Positions 25,801-34,199 of a stretch of DNA of 37,095 nucleotides are shown here, piece by piece (positions within the stretch are counted from its first letter, which is position 1; each line of letters begins with the position of its first letter). The notes beneath the pieces were generated by a model, which saw nothing but the letters and a program-made list of their open reading frames with translations, did not search any database and was not told the DNA's origin. This stretch comes from Deltaproteobacteria bacterium (lineage in GTDB: Bacteria; Myxococcota_A; Polyangia; HGW-17; JAJRWW01). The translations under genes and the position numbers were made by a program. The stretch spans positions 47,191 to 84,285 of the forward strand of contig JAOZUO010000009.1 of NCBI GenBank assembly GCA_029938605.1, in the 5' to 3' direction.

Positions 25801-28024
25801 TATTGAGCAGTTGACGCAGGGCTTCCTTATCATCGGGGAAAAGGCTGCGGATGCCCTCCCAGGACTCCGCCGCCAGGTTGGCATCCTGGAGCTCGTCCTT
25901 GGCGATGTCGGCCATGCGCCGGTAGCTCTCGACGCGATCTTCGTAGGTGTCGGCGGTCTGGGCGTGGTACCGCAGGGTCTTGATCAGCTTGGGCCAGTCC
26001 TCCATGTCTTGGAGCACGTCCGTGAGTCGCCGCAGGGCGTCCTGGTCGCCCGGAATCATGTCCAGGATCTGGGTACAGGCCCAGCCTGTCTCGCGCAGCT
26101 GCTTGAGCCGCTCGTGGTACAGCTGTGCCAGGTCTCGCAGGATGGCGATCTGCTCGGTGGGATCGTGTACGATGTCGAGCTGACGTCGATACACAGACGC
26201 CAGCCCCTCCAGGTTCCCTTCCCGGTCATATAGATCGCGCAGCAATGCCAACGCCGTGGGCTCCCCCGGATAGCTGCGGAGCACCTCTTCGAGGATCTCG
26301 ATACCTCGCAAGGGGTCGATGCCCTTGTCGTGGTAGGCTTGACCCATGCGGAGCAGGGCGTCCACCTGTTGTTCCTGGGTCTGGGCCATCTGGAGATCCC
26401 GCTCCAGGGCGGCCAGCAGGGAGACCCACATGTGCTCTTTTTTGGCCAGGCGCCGTATGGCGTCCCGGGCCTCGAGCTGGGTGGGGTCCACCTCCTGGAT
26501 GCGGCGCCAGGCGTCCATGGCCCGGGGCAGGTCGCCCAGGGGCCGCTCGCCGATCTCCGCCAGCTCCTTGAGCTGGGTGACGATGACCGATCGCCTCACC
26601 CGGGACTCGATGGCGCCATCGATGGAGAAAGCGATGAGGTCCGCCAGCCCGCGATAGTCTCCGCGGTTGCGGAAGTGCTCCCGGTAGTAGTCCAGGGCTT
26701 CGGGGTTGTTGGGATCCATCTGCAGCACGCCGTGCAGATACTGGCCCGTTTTGTCGTCGTCCTTGAGCTCGTCCCGGTAGATCAGAGCCAGCTCCATCAT
26801 GCGGGCGATGCGCTCGGACACGTCGTCCACGGACTCCAGCTCGCCCTCCTTGAGGGCCGTAAGCTTTTTGAACTCCCCCTGGGCATAATACAGCTCGGCG
26901 ACCAATGCCGCCGCGGCGCCCCCCGGGGCCTCGTGGGGCAGGATGGCCTCGTAGCAGACCACGGCCTCGGCGCGCTCTCCCAGATGCTCTTCGAGCAGGG
27001 AGGCGCGCTTCATGAGCAGGTCGATGACCTCAGCTCCGGCAGCGGCCTGTAGCCGCTCGCCGTAGAGCTGCTCCAGCTCCCGGTGCTTGCGAGTGCGTTT
27101 GTACAGCTCCTCGATGAGTCGGAAGGCCTCCCGGTTGGTGGGATCCGCCCGAAGGGCGCGCTGCAGGTTGGCGGTGGACTCCTCGAGCTGCTTGCCGGCA
27201 CGGTGGATCTGCGCGATCTGGACGAAGATCTTCGCCGCCTGGTGCTGTCCTCCCTCCTGGGGCCATTCCGGGTTCACGAAGATGTTGGCCAGGGCCTCTA
27301 AGGCGCGGATCTCCCCCGGCCGGGCGGCCAACGCCTCCTGCAGGCTGCGACCGGCGCCGGCCAGGTCGTGCAGTCGTCCGGACTGGATCTGCGCCAGGGC
27401 CAGGAGCAGCTCGAATCGCGCTTTGGCCCCGGTGGTGGCGGCGAGCTCGCCCTCCATGAGCCGGCACACCATGGGCCAATCCCCCGTCTGACGGTAGATG
27501 CGCCGGGCGGCCTGGAGCGCAGGCACCAGGGAGGGGTCCATACGACAGGCCGTCTGGTAGTGGTACATGGCCTTGTCGGCGCGGGAGAAGTGCTCCTCGT
27601 ACAAGGTCCCCATTTCCAGGTTGAGCCGGGCTACGTTCCGGGCCTGGGCGGGATCACCGGCCCGGGCCTCGGCCAGGGTGCCGAGCAGCTGGAGATACTC
27701 CTCCCAGCGGCTCTGCTCCTTGAGGATCGTCTTGAGCTTCTCTACGGGGCGGCGCTGAGAGCTGTCTGCGCGTACGGCGAGCAGGAGGCAGCGGGTGCCC
27801 CCCTCCTCGTCTTGGAGCTTCTCGAAGTGGATGTCCGCGGCCCGGTTGTAGAGCTCTGCCGCCTTGAGTCCTTCGGACATGGCTGCGGCTCGGGCCTCGT
27901 ACAGTTGCGCCAGATCGTCGAAGCGCTTCTGTTGTTGAAAGATCCGTCGCAGGGCGATGAACGAGTCCACCTGGTTGGGATCTTTCTGGAAGGCTTCTTT
28001 CAGTTCGGCTTCGCTCCGTGCCAC
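19850..28024 (-). CDS. Giant TPR-repeat protein (about 2,724 residues)
   Basis: A single uninterrupted frame encodes one of the largest protein types in bacteria. Nearly the whole chain is TPR-like helix pairs, with repeated patterns such as 'A...Y..AL..DP.N..A...L..LY...G.W..L', 'W.DLA.LLE' and 'YE..L.IDPSNPDALSALVVLYTR'. An acidic, Pro-rich linker at about residues 1275-1420 separates two long TPR arrays. The last 350 residues are different: compact, with 'VHIACHAPPVIICGPDVEQHTLGELRFLLGRALELTRPEYIIVSGL' and no recognised family. No signal peptide or membrane helix is seen, so it is likely a cytoplasmic scaffold. GTG at 28024 is preferred because GGGAG lies eight bases upstream; GTG at 28048 would add eight residues. 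The gene is convergent with the outer-membrane gene and divergent from the M16 peptidase gene. No specific function is assigned. Confidence 0.85.
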   Translation of the reverse strand: MARSEAELKEAFQKDPNQVDSFIALRRIFQQQKRFDDLAQLYEARAAAMSEGLKAAELYNRAADIHFEKLQDEEGGTRCLLLAVRADSSQRRPVEKLKTILKEQSRWEEYLQLLGTLAEARAGDPAQARNVARLNLEMGTLYEEHFSRADKAMYHYQTACRMDPSLVPALQAARRIYRQTGDWPMVCRLMEGELAATTGAKARFELLLALAQIQSGRLHDLAGAGRSLQEALAARPGEIRALEALANIFVNPEWPQEGGQHQAAKIFVQIAQIHRAGKQLEESTANLQRALRADPTNREAFRLIEELYKRTRKHRELEQLYGERLQAAAGAEVIDLLMKRASLLEEHLGERAEAVVCYEAILPHEAPGGAAAALVAELYYAQGEFKKLTALKEGELESVDDVSERIARMMELALIYRDELKDDDKTGQYLHGVLQMDPNNPEALDYYREHFRNRGDYRGLADLIAFSIDGAIESRVRRSVIVTQLKELAEIGERPLGDLPRAMDAWRRIQEVDPTQLEARDAIRRLAKKEHMWVSLLAALERDLQMAQTQEQQVDALLRMGQAYHDKGIDPLRGIEILEEVLRSYPGEPTALALLRDLYDREGNLEGLASVYRRQLDIVHDPTEQIAILRDLAQLYHERLKQLRETGWACTQILDMIPGDQDALRRLTDVLQDMEDWPKLIKTLRYHAQTADTYEDRVESYRRMADIAKDELQDANLAAESWEGIRSLFPDDKEALRQLLNIYEGLGRWEDLADLLEVMAEDLPQGDDQLHQAHLRRLARVADTRLGDANRALEAWRAVSEMIPQDQEALAALARLYYTQEDWDNLAEVMERQIPLTEDDQKAVNLCFRLAEILHGKLDRPKEAIDALQNVLDSYDPGNVEALEQLRQLYATIGETAKSVRVAEQQLLLVEGDEKIRLSLDIAAAWRDDVGDDEQAIGAYENVLEIDPSNPDALSALVVLYTRSGRWAELIATNQLLFDFADNDRERLRLLYQIAEVYEERLDEPALAFSWYRKAYQLYPQDRGTLTSLSRAAAEHGLWEELIEVYEEVRAQAQQPADHLEAASRIAEICEHKLDDPQRAFDVLRGALVVDLTGEELLPELERLAEEVDLWDGIVEVYERVLKHQREPATKLSILHRCARILEDHLGDQKGALLRLRRSFQTDPNDDDTQTWLLRVAEDQASWQDVLDVYAAQYTEANTIEDKLELVRLSAPVVEDRVGDKVKAFRAWLHAFLMAHEDEEILAEVWRLAREVGEYGDDVRANDERARKTARQAEQRAAEAVVAAERRERTGPISRLGHAEFSEQMPRLALDDVRPDVTQELNIEELEFVDDGPQTPPRQDPTMELRLSDLVDIQSVRTGKVERLETTLEHQLVDLMDISGDRPLTNPRARQPEFRTESSAPPASDYDLPPPKSAWEEFSRAWAMLPAPDVITKIQHCQEIARIWREGPADLDRAFWALRKGLELEPLHEGTQKIIEEVAAEADALEQLAEAYLEILGESHGVDLIVALNLLAADLFTKADKPVRSETRYKEILSIKPDHNDSFEALQQMYRDQERWSELAELDERQMDDMVDQLPAGPERQAKLRELATLYEEKLDQPYEALSVLHRLIAELPDDLDCWRAVSRLAAKTEGWAKAVEAMGKVEEYTDDDDEAHQVRQRVAAIYRNDLELPDRAIDCYRALAEENPSDDEALLALQELLEEHESWEDLEEALSRRAELASGQDWIDLIRHRARILDEHLSSPAEAAVCLRELYEEHAYDDDLASELIRLLRNAQQFDDAAALLRERIENSEGAGAPPGEIAALLVRLAVVLSHDLGETEAARNALDRALETVPDYPSALGELARLHKHDEDWDSYAEARMREAEAAPDRETKLSALLEAAQVYRDKLQNREEAKACFDKALSLDPKHFDALGGLAGLAKDAGYRAQAIKLHRRQLDLVQDPTHRASLLTTMGTLTIEGGQDEDQAAALFRQALQEKNDDVPAVIALADISYRHERWDEAEELLTSALPRLGGQPEMAARLAHRLGGIYLRLDKVDEGKKVLADIDRKNPNQILIKLALGLNRFEARRWREAARVLSALAEHDEADQFPEEVAEACCIAAEAETRQRRPTKAPPLWEAALQLKPDHMPAINALVSYHTERGATPDAARYLRAQADATEDSSAKVQLLDSLGDLYMDNLEDDAEAMVCFREALEAAEPVESRHMSILEKLFPLCRSLGDDAEAARVIGLTLAFTEDDDLRMPREIQAADAYLALGEVERAQEHLQSALHIDPSNEQATVALVDLYEQTGQYKELADLLSAYLESLEEASEEAEWSRRAILFERLAETYRHGLEHPQGAITALEQALELDPTRTSCREILAELYGAAPEYEDKAFLNNLYLVSTDVKRPLALRSLADVYSRRGEVDRAYSVYRLLDVMGQADLEELGYIAQNSPPDLAPDEIPPGALREEDRQEWLAHPDTKIMVEVFTTLWEGAPALFGQGLEALGISAQDRISPVADMDLARVYGAAARVLGNRHTGLYLNWEGDTDEVHIACHAPPVIICGPDVEQHTLGELRFLLGRALELTRPEYIIVSGLERGEFSQLFAAVLRAFHPRHARRRSDDTDPHARRAAQLKKDLPYRVSRKLVDLFGAKAHVEFNSALWRQAVQHSGNRAGLLVSGDLRAGCRTILGEELELEGEAQTEWSAENFADYLDRSEQLRELCAFAVSEEYFQARQALGVTAQPEEEE

Positions 28025-28048
28025 GGCAATACTCCCTGAGTGGGGCAC

Positions 28049-28336
28049 CTCAAAAAGAGGCGCTTCGCCAGTCCCCTATACGCTCGCTCAAGGATTTCGC
28101 CTTCCCGGATCCCCGGGGGTTGGCTTACGAGGCAAGCCCTTGAGCTAAGTGCATAAATCGGCAGCGGGACAGTAGCATTTCCCAGGAGACGCATCAATCA
28201 TTTCTAGCCATACCAATCCCGTAGACATATCCCAGGACCTAGTCGTTGACCAAGACCATCGGGCTGTGGCATTTTAAACGGTGCCACGGTCCGTTCGCTC
28301 GTCGGTTCAACTCCCCAATCGTTTCGGAGGCTCTCT
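28049..28336. other. Divergent intergenic region between the TPR and M16 genes
   Basis: No coding sequence is supported. An inverted repeat GTGGCA (28266-28271) / TGCCAC (28282-28287) surrounds an AT-rich TTTTAAAC and may be an operator. TTGACC at 28246-28251 with CATTTT 18 bp downstream is a weak promoter candidate for the peptidase gene. Nothing else recognisable. Confidence 0.35.
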
Positions 28337-30910
28337 TTGCAAAAACACGTGCTGCCCAATGGTCTGACTGTATATCTTGCGCCTTGCAAAGACGTCCCGG
28401 TGGTGGCCTTGCAGGCCTGGATCCGCGTGGGGAGCGCCTTGGAATCCGAGTCGGAGGCGGGCATCTCCCACGTGTTGGAGCATATGCTCTTCAAGGGGAC
28501 GCGTCGTCGCGGGGTGGGAGAGATCGCCTTGGAGATCGAGGCCGCGGGGGGAGACATTAACGCCTGGACCGAGTTCAACAACACGGCCTACCATGTGGTG
28601 ATCGCCAGCCGCTATTTCGACACGGGGCTGGACGTGCTGGCTGACGCCCTGCAGCACTCGAGCTTTGACGCCCAGGAGCTGGATCGGGAGCGGCAGGTGG
28701 TCCTTGAGGAGATGCAGCAGGGGGAGGACAGTCCCCACCGGGTCAACTTCCACCAGCTGTTTGACCTGGCCTTCCGGAAGCATCCCTACGGCAAGCCGGT
28801 CATCGGGCGACGGGACACGGTGCTCGGCTTTTCGCGCAAGGATCTGCGGGACTTTCATCGTCGCTGGTACGCTCCAAACAACATGCGCTTCATCGTGGTG
28901 GGCGACATCGACCCCGACCGAGTCATGAAGCAGATCCGGCGGGCCTTCCGCACCAAGCGTCGCCCGGTTCCCAAGCGGCCCCGTCTTGTGGAGCCGGCCC
29001 AGCAGCGACCGCGCCTGGCTATTTCCAACGCCGCGGTGTCCGACACCTATCTGCTGCTGGGATTTCATGTGCCGGGCATCGGTCATCAGGACGCCCCGGC
29101 GCTGGATCTTGCCGCCACCATACTGGGACAGGGGGAGAGCTCCCGGCTGAACCAGCGCGTGCTCCGGGACCGCCAGCTGGTGACCGAAGTGTCGGCCTTC
29201 GCCTATACGCCCCATGATGAGGGGCTCCTGACCATTGGGGCTACGGCCGCTCCCCCCCGTTTGGCCGAAGCCGTGGATGGGGTGCTGGCCGAAGCCTATC
29301 GACTCGCCTTCGAGGAGGTCTCCGACGATGAGCTCCACAAGGCCTTTGTGCTGCTCGAGAGCAACACGGTGCTGCAGCGGGAGACGGTGCAGGGTCAGGC
29401 GCGCAAGATCGGCTACTACGCCTATGCCCTGGGTGATCCGGGGTACGAAGAGCAGTATCTGCGGCTCCTGGCCGAGGTCACCCCCGCCGATCTCCGGCGG
29501 GTAATGGCGCGGTATCTCACGCCGAACAACCTCTGCCTGTCGGCGGTGATCCCGGAGGGCGCCACCAAACCCGCGACCCTACGTCGGGAGCTGACTCCCC
29601 TGGTGCGGGCCAGCTACGCTCGGCTCCGGAAGCAGCAGAAGGTGCGGACCTATCGACCCGGCCCCGGAGGCGTGGTCCGGGCGAAGCTCGATTCCGGATT
29701 GACCCTGCTCGTTAAGCAGGAGTCCAGCGTGCCCCTGGTGGCCGTGCGTGGCGTCTGGTGCGGCGGTTTGCGGTACGAGACTCCCCGCACCAACGGGATT
29801 AACAACCTGCTGGCCTGCCTCCTGTCCCGGGGAACCGAGAGCCGCACGGGCGACGAGATCGCCACCACCATCGAGTCCCTGGCGGGCTCCCTAGGAGGGT
29901 TTACGGGCAGAAACAGCCTGGGTTTGCGGCTGGAGACCTCCTCGAAACACTTCAATACCTGCTTGGAGGTGGCCGCAGACTGTCTGTTGCATCCCGTCTT
30001 CTCTGCTCCTGAGCTCGAGCGGGAGAGGATGTTGGCTCTTCAGGAGATCGCCACCAGGGACGACAACCCCACCGGGGTCGTGTTCCGCCTCTTCCAGAAA
30101 AAGATGTTTTCGCGCCACCCCTACCGGTTCAATCTCCTCGGGGAGACCTCCTCGGTGGAGTCCCTCTCCCGGGACCAGCTGGTGCGGCACTGGCGAAAGT
30201 ATCACCGGGTGGACGGCATGACCCTCTCCATCGTAGGTGACGTAGACCCTTCCGGGGTGGTGCGGGAGGTGGAGCGGCTCTTCGAGGCGGGGCGACCGGC
30301 GTCCGCGCCGCCCCGTGTGGCGGTGGAGGCCGGCCGAAAAAAATCCGTGCGGGTGGTTCGGGCCCTGGACAAGCAGCAGGCCCACGTACTCGTGGGATTC
30401 GGAGGCATGAGCGTGCGACACGCCGACCGTCACTGCCTGGCGGTGCTTGCGGCTGTGCTGTCGGGTCAGGGCGGTCGACTGTTCATGTCCATCCGGGATC
30501 AGCAGGGGCTCGTCTACCAAATCTCGGCCTTTACCCTGGAGGGGCTGGACCCCGGCTACTTCGCCGTGTATGGGGCCACGTCGCCGGACAAGGTGGAGCG
30601 ACTCGTGAGCTCCATCCGTGCCGAGCTCAAGCGACTGCGCACGACCCCGGTGGGTTCGGCGGAGCTCGCCAGGGCCAAGCGGTACCTGGTGGGCAACCAC
30701 GACATTGCCCTGCAGCAGCGTTCTACGGTGGCCTCCAGTCTTGCCTTCAATAATTTATATGGGCTGGGATACGAGGAATACTTGCGGTATCCTCAGGCCA
30801 TCCGGGCGGTGACGTCCAAGGATTTGTATCGAATTTCGCGGAGTTTTCTGGCGCCGCGAAAAGAGGTGGTTGCCATCGTGGCTCCTACGGGGCATCCTGA
30901 CGGGCAGTAA
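28337..30910 (+). CDS. M16 family zinc metallopeptidase, two-lobed single chain
   Basis: An 857-residue M16 (pitrilysin-type) protein made of two homologous halves. The first half is active: the inverted zinc motif H45-V-L-E-H49 in 'SHVLEHMLFKGT', with the third ligand Glu about 75 residues later in 'QVVLEEMQQGE'. The second half starts about residue 440 ('VRAKLDSGLTLLVKQE') and has 'NGINNLLACLLSRGT' in place of HxxEH, so it is non-catalytic and probably shapes the cavity. In many bacteria such halves are separate genes in a pair. There is no clear signal peptide. The start is a TTG at 28337 with GGAGG six bases upstream, and the next codons (QKHVLPNGLTVYL) are the normal M16 N-terminus. Likely degrades peptides; substrate unknown. 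Confidence 0.92.
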   Translation: MQKHVLPNGLTVYLAPCKDVPVVALQAWIRVGSALESESEAGISHVLEHMLFKGTRRRGVGEIALEIEAAGGDINAWTEFNNTAYHVVIASRYFDTGLDVLADALQHSSFDAQELDRERQVVLEEMQQGEDSPHRVNFHQLFDLAFRKHPYGKPVIGRRDTVLGFSRKDLRDFHRRWYAPNNMRFIVVGDIDPDRVMKQIRRAFRTKRRPVPKRPRLVEPAQQRPRLAISNAAVSDTYLLLGFHVPGIGHQDAPALDLAATILGQGESSRLNQRVLRDRQLVTEVSAFAYTPHDEGLLTIGATAAPPRLAEAVDGVLAEAYRLAFEEVSDDELHKAFVLLESNTVLQRETVQGQARKIGYYAYALGDPGYEEQYLRLLAEVTPADLRRVMARYLTPNNLCLSAVIPEGATKPATLRRELTPLVRASYARLRKQQKVRTYRPGPGGVVRAKLDSGLTLLVKQESSVPLVAVRGVWCGGLRYETPRTNGINNLLACLLSRGTESRTGDEIATTIESLAGSLGGFTGRNSLGLRLETSSKHFNTCLEVAADCLLHPVFSAPELERERMLALQEIATRDDNPTGVVFRLFQKKMFSRHPYRFNLLGETSSVESLSRDQLVRHWRKYHRVDGMTLSIVGDVDPSGVVREVERLFEAGRPASAPPRVAVEAGRKKSVRVVRALDKQQAHVLVGFGGMSVRHADRHCLAVLAAVLSGQGGRLFMSIRDQQGLVYQISAFTLEGLDPGYFAVYGATSPDKVERLVSSIRAELKRLRTTPVGSAELARAKRYLVGNHDIALQQRSTVASSLAFNNLYGLGYEEYLRYPQAIRAVTSKDLYRISRSFLAPRKEVVAIVAPTGHPDGQ

Positions 30911-30986
30911 GATGTTCGTCAGGGGCGCTGAATGGGTGCCACGATTGTATTGGTAGGCCGCGCGAGTCCATTGGACCAAGATCGAT

Positions 30987-33035
30987 ATGACAGCGGATAA
31001 CGATTCGGGCTCGAGCCCTTCGAAAAAACCCGCCCGGGCGCAGGCGACCACCAAGGACGTCATTGGTGCCCAGAGCGAGTCGTCGGATATTCTCGTCGAA
31101 GACTCCAAACCCTCGGGCAGCGACATTGTCGCGGATTTCGATATCGAGTCGGTGCCCATTGACCGGCGGGGCCCACTGACCGGGAAGCTGCTGGAGCAGC
31201 GCTACCTGATCAAGGAGAAGCTAGGCGTGGGCGGCATGGGCGTGGTGTACCGGGCTGAGCACACCCTCATGCGTAAAGAGATGGCGGTGAAGGTGCTGCT
31301 GCCTCAGTACGGCAACTTTGAGGGCATCAAGAAGCGCTTCCATCGGGAGGCCCAGTCTTCGAGTCGGCTGGATCACCCGGGCATCACCCATATTAACGAT
31401 TTCGGCGAGACCGACGACGGGCTGCTCTTCATCGCCATGGAGTTTTTGTCGGGGAAGGATCTGACCGAGGTCATCAAGAAAGAAGCGCCGCTGCCCGTGG
31501 ATCGGGCGGTGCGCATCGCCATGCAGCTTTGTCTGGCCCTGGATCACGCGCACTCCGAGGGTGTGGTGCACCGGGATCTCAAGCCTGACAACGTGATGAT
31601 GGTGGAGAAGAACGATCGCGATGACGTGGTGAAGATTCTCGACTTCGGCATTGCCAAGATCACCCAGGGGGACGGGGCGGCTGACTCTCTCACCGAGGTG
31701 GGTATGGTCTTTGGCACGCCGGAGTACCTGTCGCCGGAGCAGGCCGCGGGGCAGACGGCTGACGCCCGGGCGGACTTGTACTCCCTTGGTGTGATCATGT
31801 ACGAGCTGCTCACCGGCTCGCGCCCCTTCAAGGGGCCCACCAAGCTCGAGCTCATTGGCAAGCACATCAACGAGGAGCCTGAGTCCCTGCGCAAGCGGGC
31901 GCCGGACCAGAAGATCCCGGAGGAGCTCGACGAGGTGGTGTTGCACCTGCTGGTCAAGCGGCCCGACGAGCGCATCCAGAGCGCGGCGGAGCTTTTCCAG
32001 ACGGTCTCCGGCCTGGAGTCCGTGCAGACGGGCCCCTTGGCCCTGTGGCCGACCAACACCCTCACCATGACCAACGTCCAGCCCGTGCCCCTGCCGAGCC
32101 GGCGTCGTAGGGGTCGCAGGGCGTTGATGCTGGGCGGTCTGTTGGGTATCTTCGCCGCTTTGGCTGTGGTGGGGGTGCTGGCGTTCACCGGGCGCTGGGG
32201 CTCGAGCCCGGGCATCTCCGGGGCGCCCCAGTCGACGCAGGACTCCGTGGGCAAGCGGGTGCCCAACGCGCAGCTCCAAGGGATCCAGGCCAAGCTGGTG
32301 GCCGGAAGTCCCAAGAGCCTCAGGGACGCCAAGGACATGCTCGATCGGATGGCGGACCAGTACCCCACCGACGCCCGGGTCCACCTGCTCATGGCGCGTG
32401 CGCATTTTTTGAGCAAGAAGTCCGTGGAGTGTTTGCGCAGCCTCAAGGAGGCGGTGCGACTGGACAAGGGGATGCGATCCAACGCGCAGCTACTCCACGC
32501 CCTGTACGACTACCTCACCACGCTCAAGGGTCGTGGATGGAAGCTGCGGCGCGAGGCCATGGATTTCGTGGAGCGGTACCTGGACGCCGGCGCCAAGACC
32601 ATGCTCACCCGATACGCGAACACCTGGTGGGAGCGCAAGAACGTGTGGCGGGCCATCGCCTTTCTCACCAAGCTCAACGCAGCCGACAAAGTGAACTATC
32701 CCCACGCATATGAGCTGGTGTTCCGCCACGAGCCGAGCTGTGCCAAGCGTAAGCAACACTTGCAGGATGTGCTGCGGCGCAAGGATCCGGCGTTTCTGCC
32801 GTTGATGCGGATGATTGTCGCGACTCCCGTGTGGAACGCCAAATACTCTCGGCGCAAGGTGCTCAACCAGTGTATCGACGCCGAGGCGAAGGCGGCCGTC
32901 ACGGTGCTTGAGGCCCTGGACACCGAGGGTAAGTATCCGGAGCCCGTTGCCCGTCCCCGCGCCATGGCGCCGAGGACCAAGCCCAGGAAAAGGCCCATGC
33001 GCCGTCGTCGTCGTCGTCGTCGTCGTCGCCGGTGA
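30987..33035 (+). CDS. Membrane-anchored Ser/Thr protein kinase with poly-arginine tail
   Basis: A 682-residue Hanks-type kinase. An acidic/Ser-rich N-terminal stretch (about 70 residues) precedes a complete kinase domain: glycine loop 'GVGGMGVV' (about 81), catalytic Lys in 'MAVKVL' (about 101), 'HRDLKPDN' (about 195), 'DFGIAK' (about 219) and 'GTPEYLSPEQ'. A basic stop (SRRRRGRR) and a membrane helix (about 382-402) follow. The outer part (about 430-640) looks helical and TPR-like ('DARVHLLMARAHFLSKKSVECLRSLKEAVRLD') with scattered cysteines. The last 11 residues are all Arg, eight from consecutive CGT codons. The ATG lacks a good Shine-Dalgarno sequence. The gene follows the M16 peptidase by 76 bp and is convergent with the radical SAM gene. 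Signal sensed unknown. Confidence 0.92.
   Translation: MTADNDSGSSPSKKPARAQATTKDVIGAQSESSDILVEDSKPSGSDIVADFDIESVPIDRRGPLTGKLLEQRYLIKEKLGVGGMGVVYRAEHTLMRKEMAVKVLLPQYGNFEGIKKRFHREAQSSSRLDHPGITHINDFGETDDGLLFIAMEFLSGKDLTEVIKKEAPLPVDRAVRIAMQLCLALDHAHSEGVVHRDLKPDNVMMVEKNDRDDVVKILDFGIAKITQGDGAADSLTEVGMVFGTPEYLSPEQAAGQTADARADLYSLGVIMYELLTGSRPFKGPTKLELIGKHINEEPESLRKRAPDQKIPEELDEVVLHLLVKRPDERIQSAAELFQTVSGLESVQTGPLALWPTNTLTMTNVQPVPLPSRRRRGRRALMLGGLLGIFAALAVVGVLAFTGRWGSSPGISGAPQSTQDSVGKRVPNAQLQGIQAKLVAGSPKSLRDAKDMLDRMADQYPTDARVHLLMARAHFLSKKSVECLRSLKEAVRLDKGMRSNAQLLHALYDYLTTLKGRGWKLRREAMDFVERYLDAGAKTMLTRYANTWWERKNVWRAIAFLTKLNAADKVNYPHAYELVFRHEPSCAKRKQHLQDVLRRKDPAFLPLMRMIVATPVWNAKYSRRKVLNQCIDAEAKAAVTVLEALDTEGKYPEPVARPRAMAPRTKPRKRPMRRRRRRRRRRR
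33003..33026. repeat. (CGT)8 trinucleotide repeat in the kinase C-terminus
   Basis: Eight perfect CGT codons in frame, flanked by CGC and CGG, encode the poly-Arg tail just before the stop. Pure trinucleotide tracts are slippage-prone, so tail length may vary between strains. Confidence 0.9.
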
Positions 33036-33044
33036 CCATCCCCG

Positions 33045-34013
33045 CTACCCGCGGATGCGTTTGACGATGTGGGCCGGGTTCACGAAGACCGGATAGAGCT
33101 CGGACGAGTCGTAGTGCACGTCCATGGAGTCGAGGCCGGCGCAGATGGGATCCAGGCGGCACCGGGTACAGGCGTCCCCCTTGCCCCGCAGCCAGGCGCT
33201 GGGGTCGTGTTGGCTGACCCTGCTTTTTTCGTCCAGAAAGTGGATCACCCGCGACTCTTCCTTGACGATCTTCCGGGTCTCGGTGGACACATGGGCGAAC
33301 TCCACCATGTAGCACAATGGAACCCGCTCCACCCGGAAGGTGAGGCCCGCGGCCTCCAGCGACCGCAGGGCCTGGTGCAGGGACACCTCCAGCTCCCACA
33401 GCTTGGGAATGGTGTCTGGAAAGCCCTGGGTGCGGTTCATGGAGGGGTCCAGGTGGTTGAACACCAGGTGGCGTACAAAGGGAAAACGTCCGATTACGAA
33501 GCGGGCGATATCGTTTAAGTGGTCGGCATTGTAGTGGTTGATGACCACGTTCAGATCCACGGCGAGGTGGGATCCATGGGATCCCAGGCGCTCCAGGGCG
33601 CGCATTACCTTGCGCCAGCCCCCGGGGTTGCGGGTGAGCATGTCCTGAACCGACTCCCGGTGGGAGTACAGTGACACATGCAGATGGCGTAACCCGGCGG
33701 TCACCAGGCGGTCCAGCAACGGACCTTCGGCGAGGCGCTGGCCGTTGGTGATGATGCGGCAGGGCGCTCCCTTAGAGGTGACGTAGGCCACCAGTTCCAC
33801 CAGATCCGGGGAGAGGGTGGGCTCACCGCCGGTGAGGATCACCCCGTCAGAGCCCCCGTCCAGGAGATCGTCCACGCGACCCTGGAGCTCCGTCAACGAG
33901 GCGCTGCGTCCCGACGGAGGGTTGGAACAGAACCGACAGAGCTGGTTGCACTCCCGAGTGATCTGGATGTAGCCGAGGCTTGCCATATAGTCCATCAGTT
34001 TGGCCCGAGGCAT
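33045..34013 (-). CDS. Radical SAM protein with C-terminal cysteine motif
   Basis: A protein of 322 residues from ATG 34013 (342 from a TTG at 34073). The radical SAM site C-x3-C-x2-C is 'CNQLCRFC' (C22, C26, C29), followed by 'LTGGEPTLSPDLVELV', the SAM-binding glycine motif, and 'RIITNGQRL'. The C-terminus has 'CYMVEF' and 'CTRCRLDPICAGLD', a cysteine pattern like the auxiliary-cluster (SPASM/twitch) regions of peptide- or metabolite-modifying radical SAM enzymes. The HVSLYSH and LNVVINHYN segments fit the barrel strands. No precursor peptide or partner gene is adjacent, so the substrate is unknown. Neither start has a clear ribosome-binding site, so the N-terminus is uncertain. Convergent with the kinase gene, nine bases apart. 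Confidence 0.85.
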   Translation of the reverse strand: MPRAKLMDYMASLGYIQITRECNQLCRFCSNPPSGRSASLTELQGRVDDLLDGGSDGVILTGGEPTLSPDLVELVAYVTSKGAPCRIITNGQRLAEGPLLDRLVTAGLRHLHVSLYSHRESVQDMLTRNPGGWRKVMRALERLGSHGSHLAVDLNVVINHYNADHLNDIARFVIGRFPFVRHLVFNHLDPSMNRTQGFPDTIPKLWELEVSLHQALRSLEAAGLTFRVERVPLCYMVEFAHVSTETRKIVKEESRVIHFLDEKSRVSQHDPSAWLRGKGDACTRCRLDPICAGLDSMDVHYDSSELYPVFVNPAHIVKRIRG

Positions 34014-34199
34014 GCGTCTGTCAAGGGGTCGGCCAACGGGTCTGACTAGGGCAATGTTCTTGACAGGTGCCAAGACGCCGCGTTATTGGAAATAGTCGAT
34101 GAGTCGATAATCCCTATCAGGCACAGGCGGGCCACTGAAGTCCGATACTCGGTGCCGCGAAACCATGCGCCCAGCGGGGCACATAGGAGGAATTCAGGA

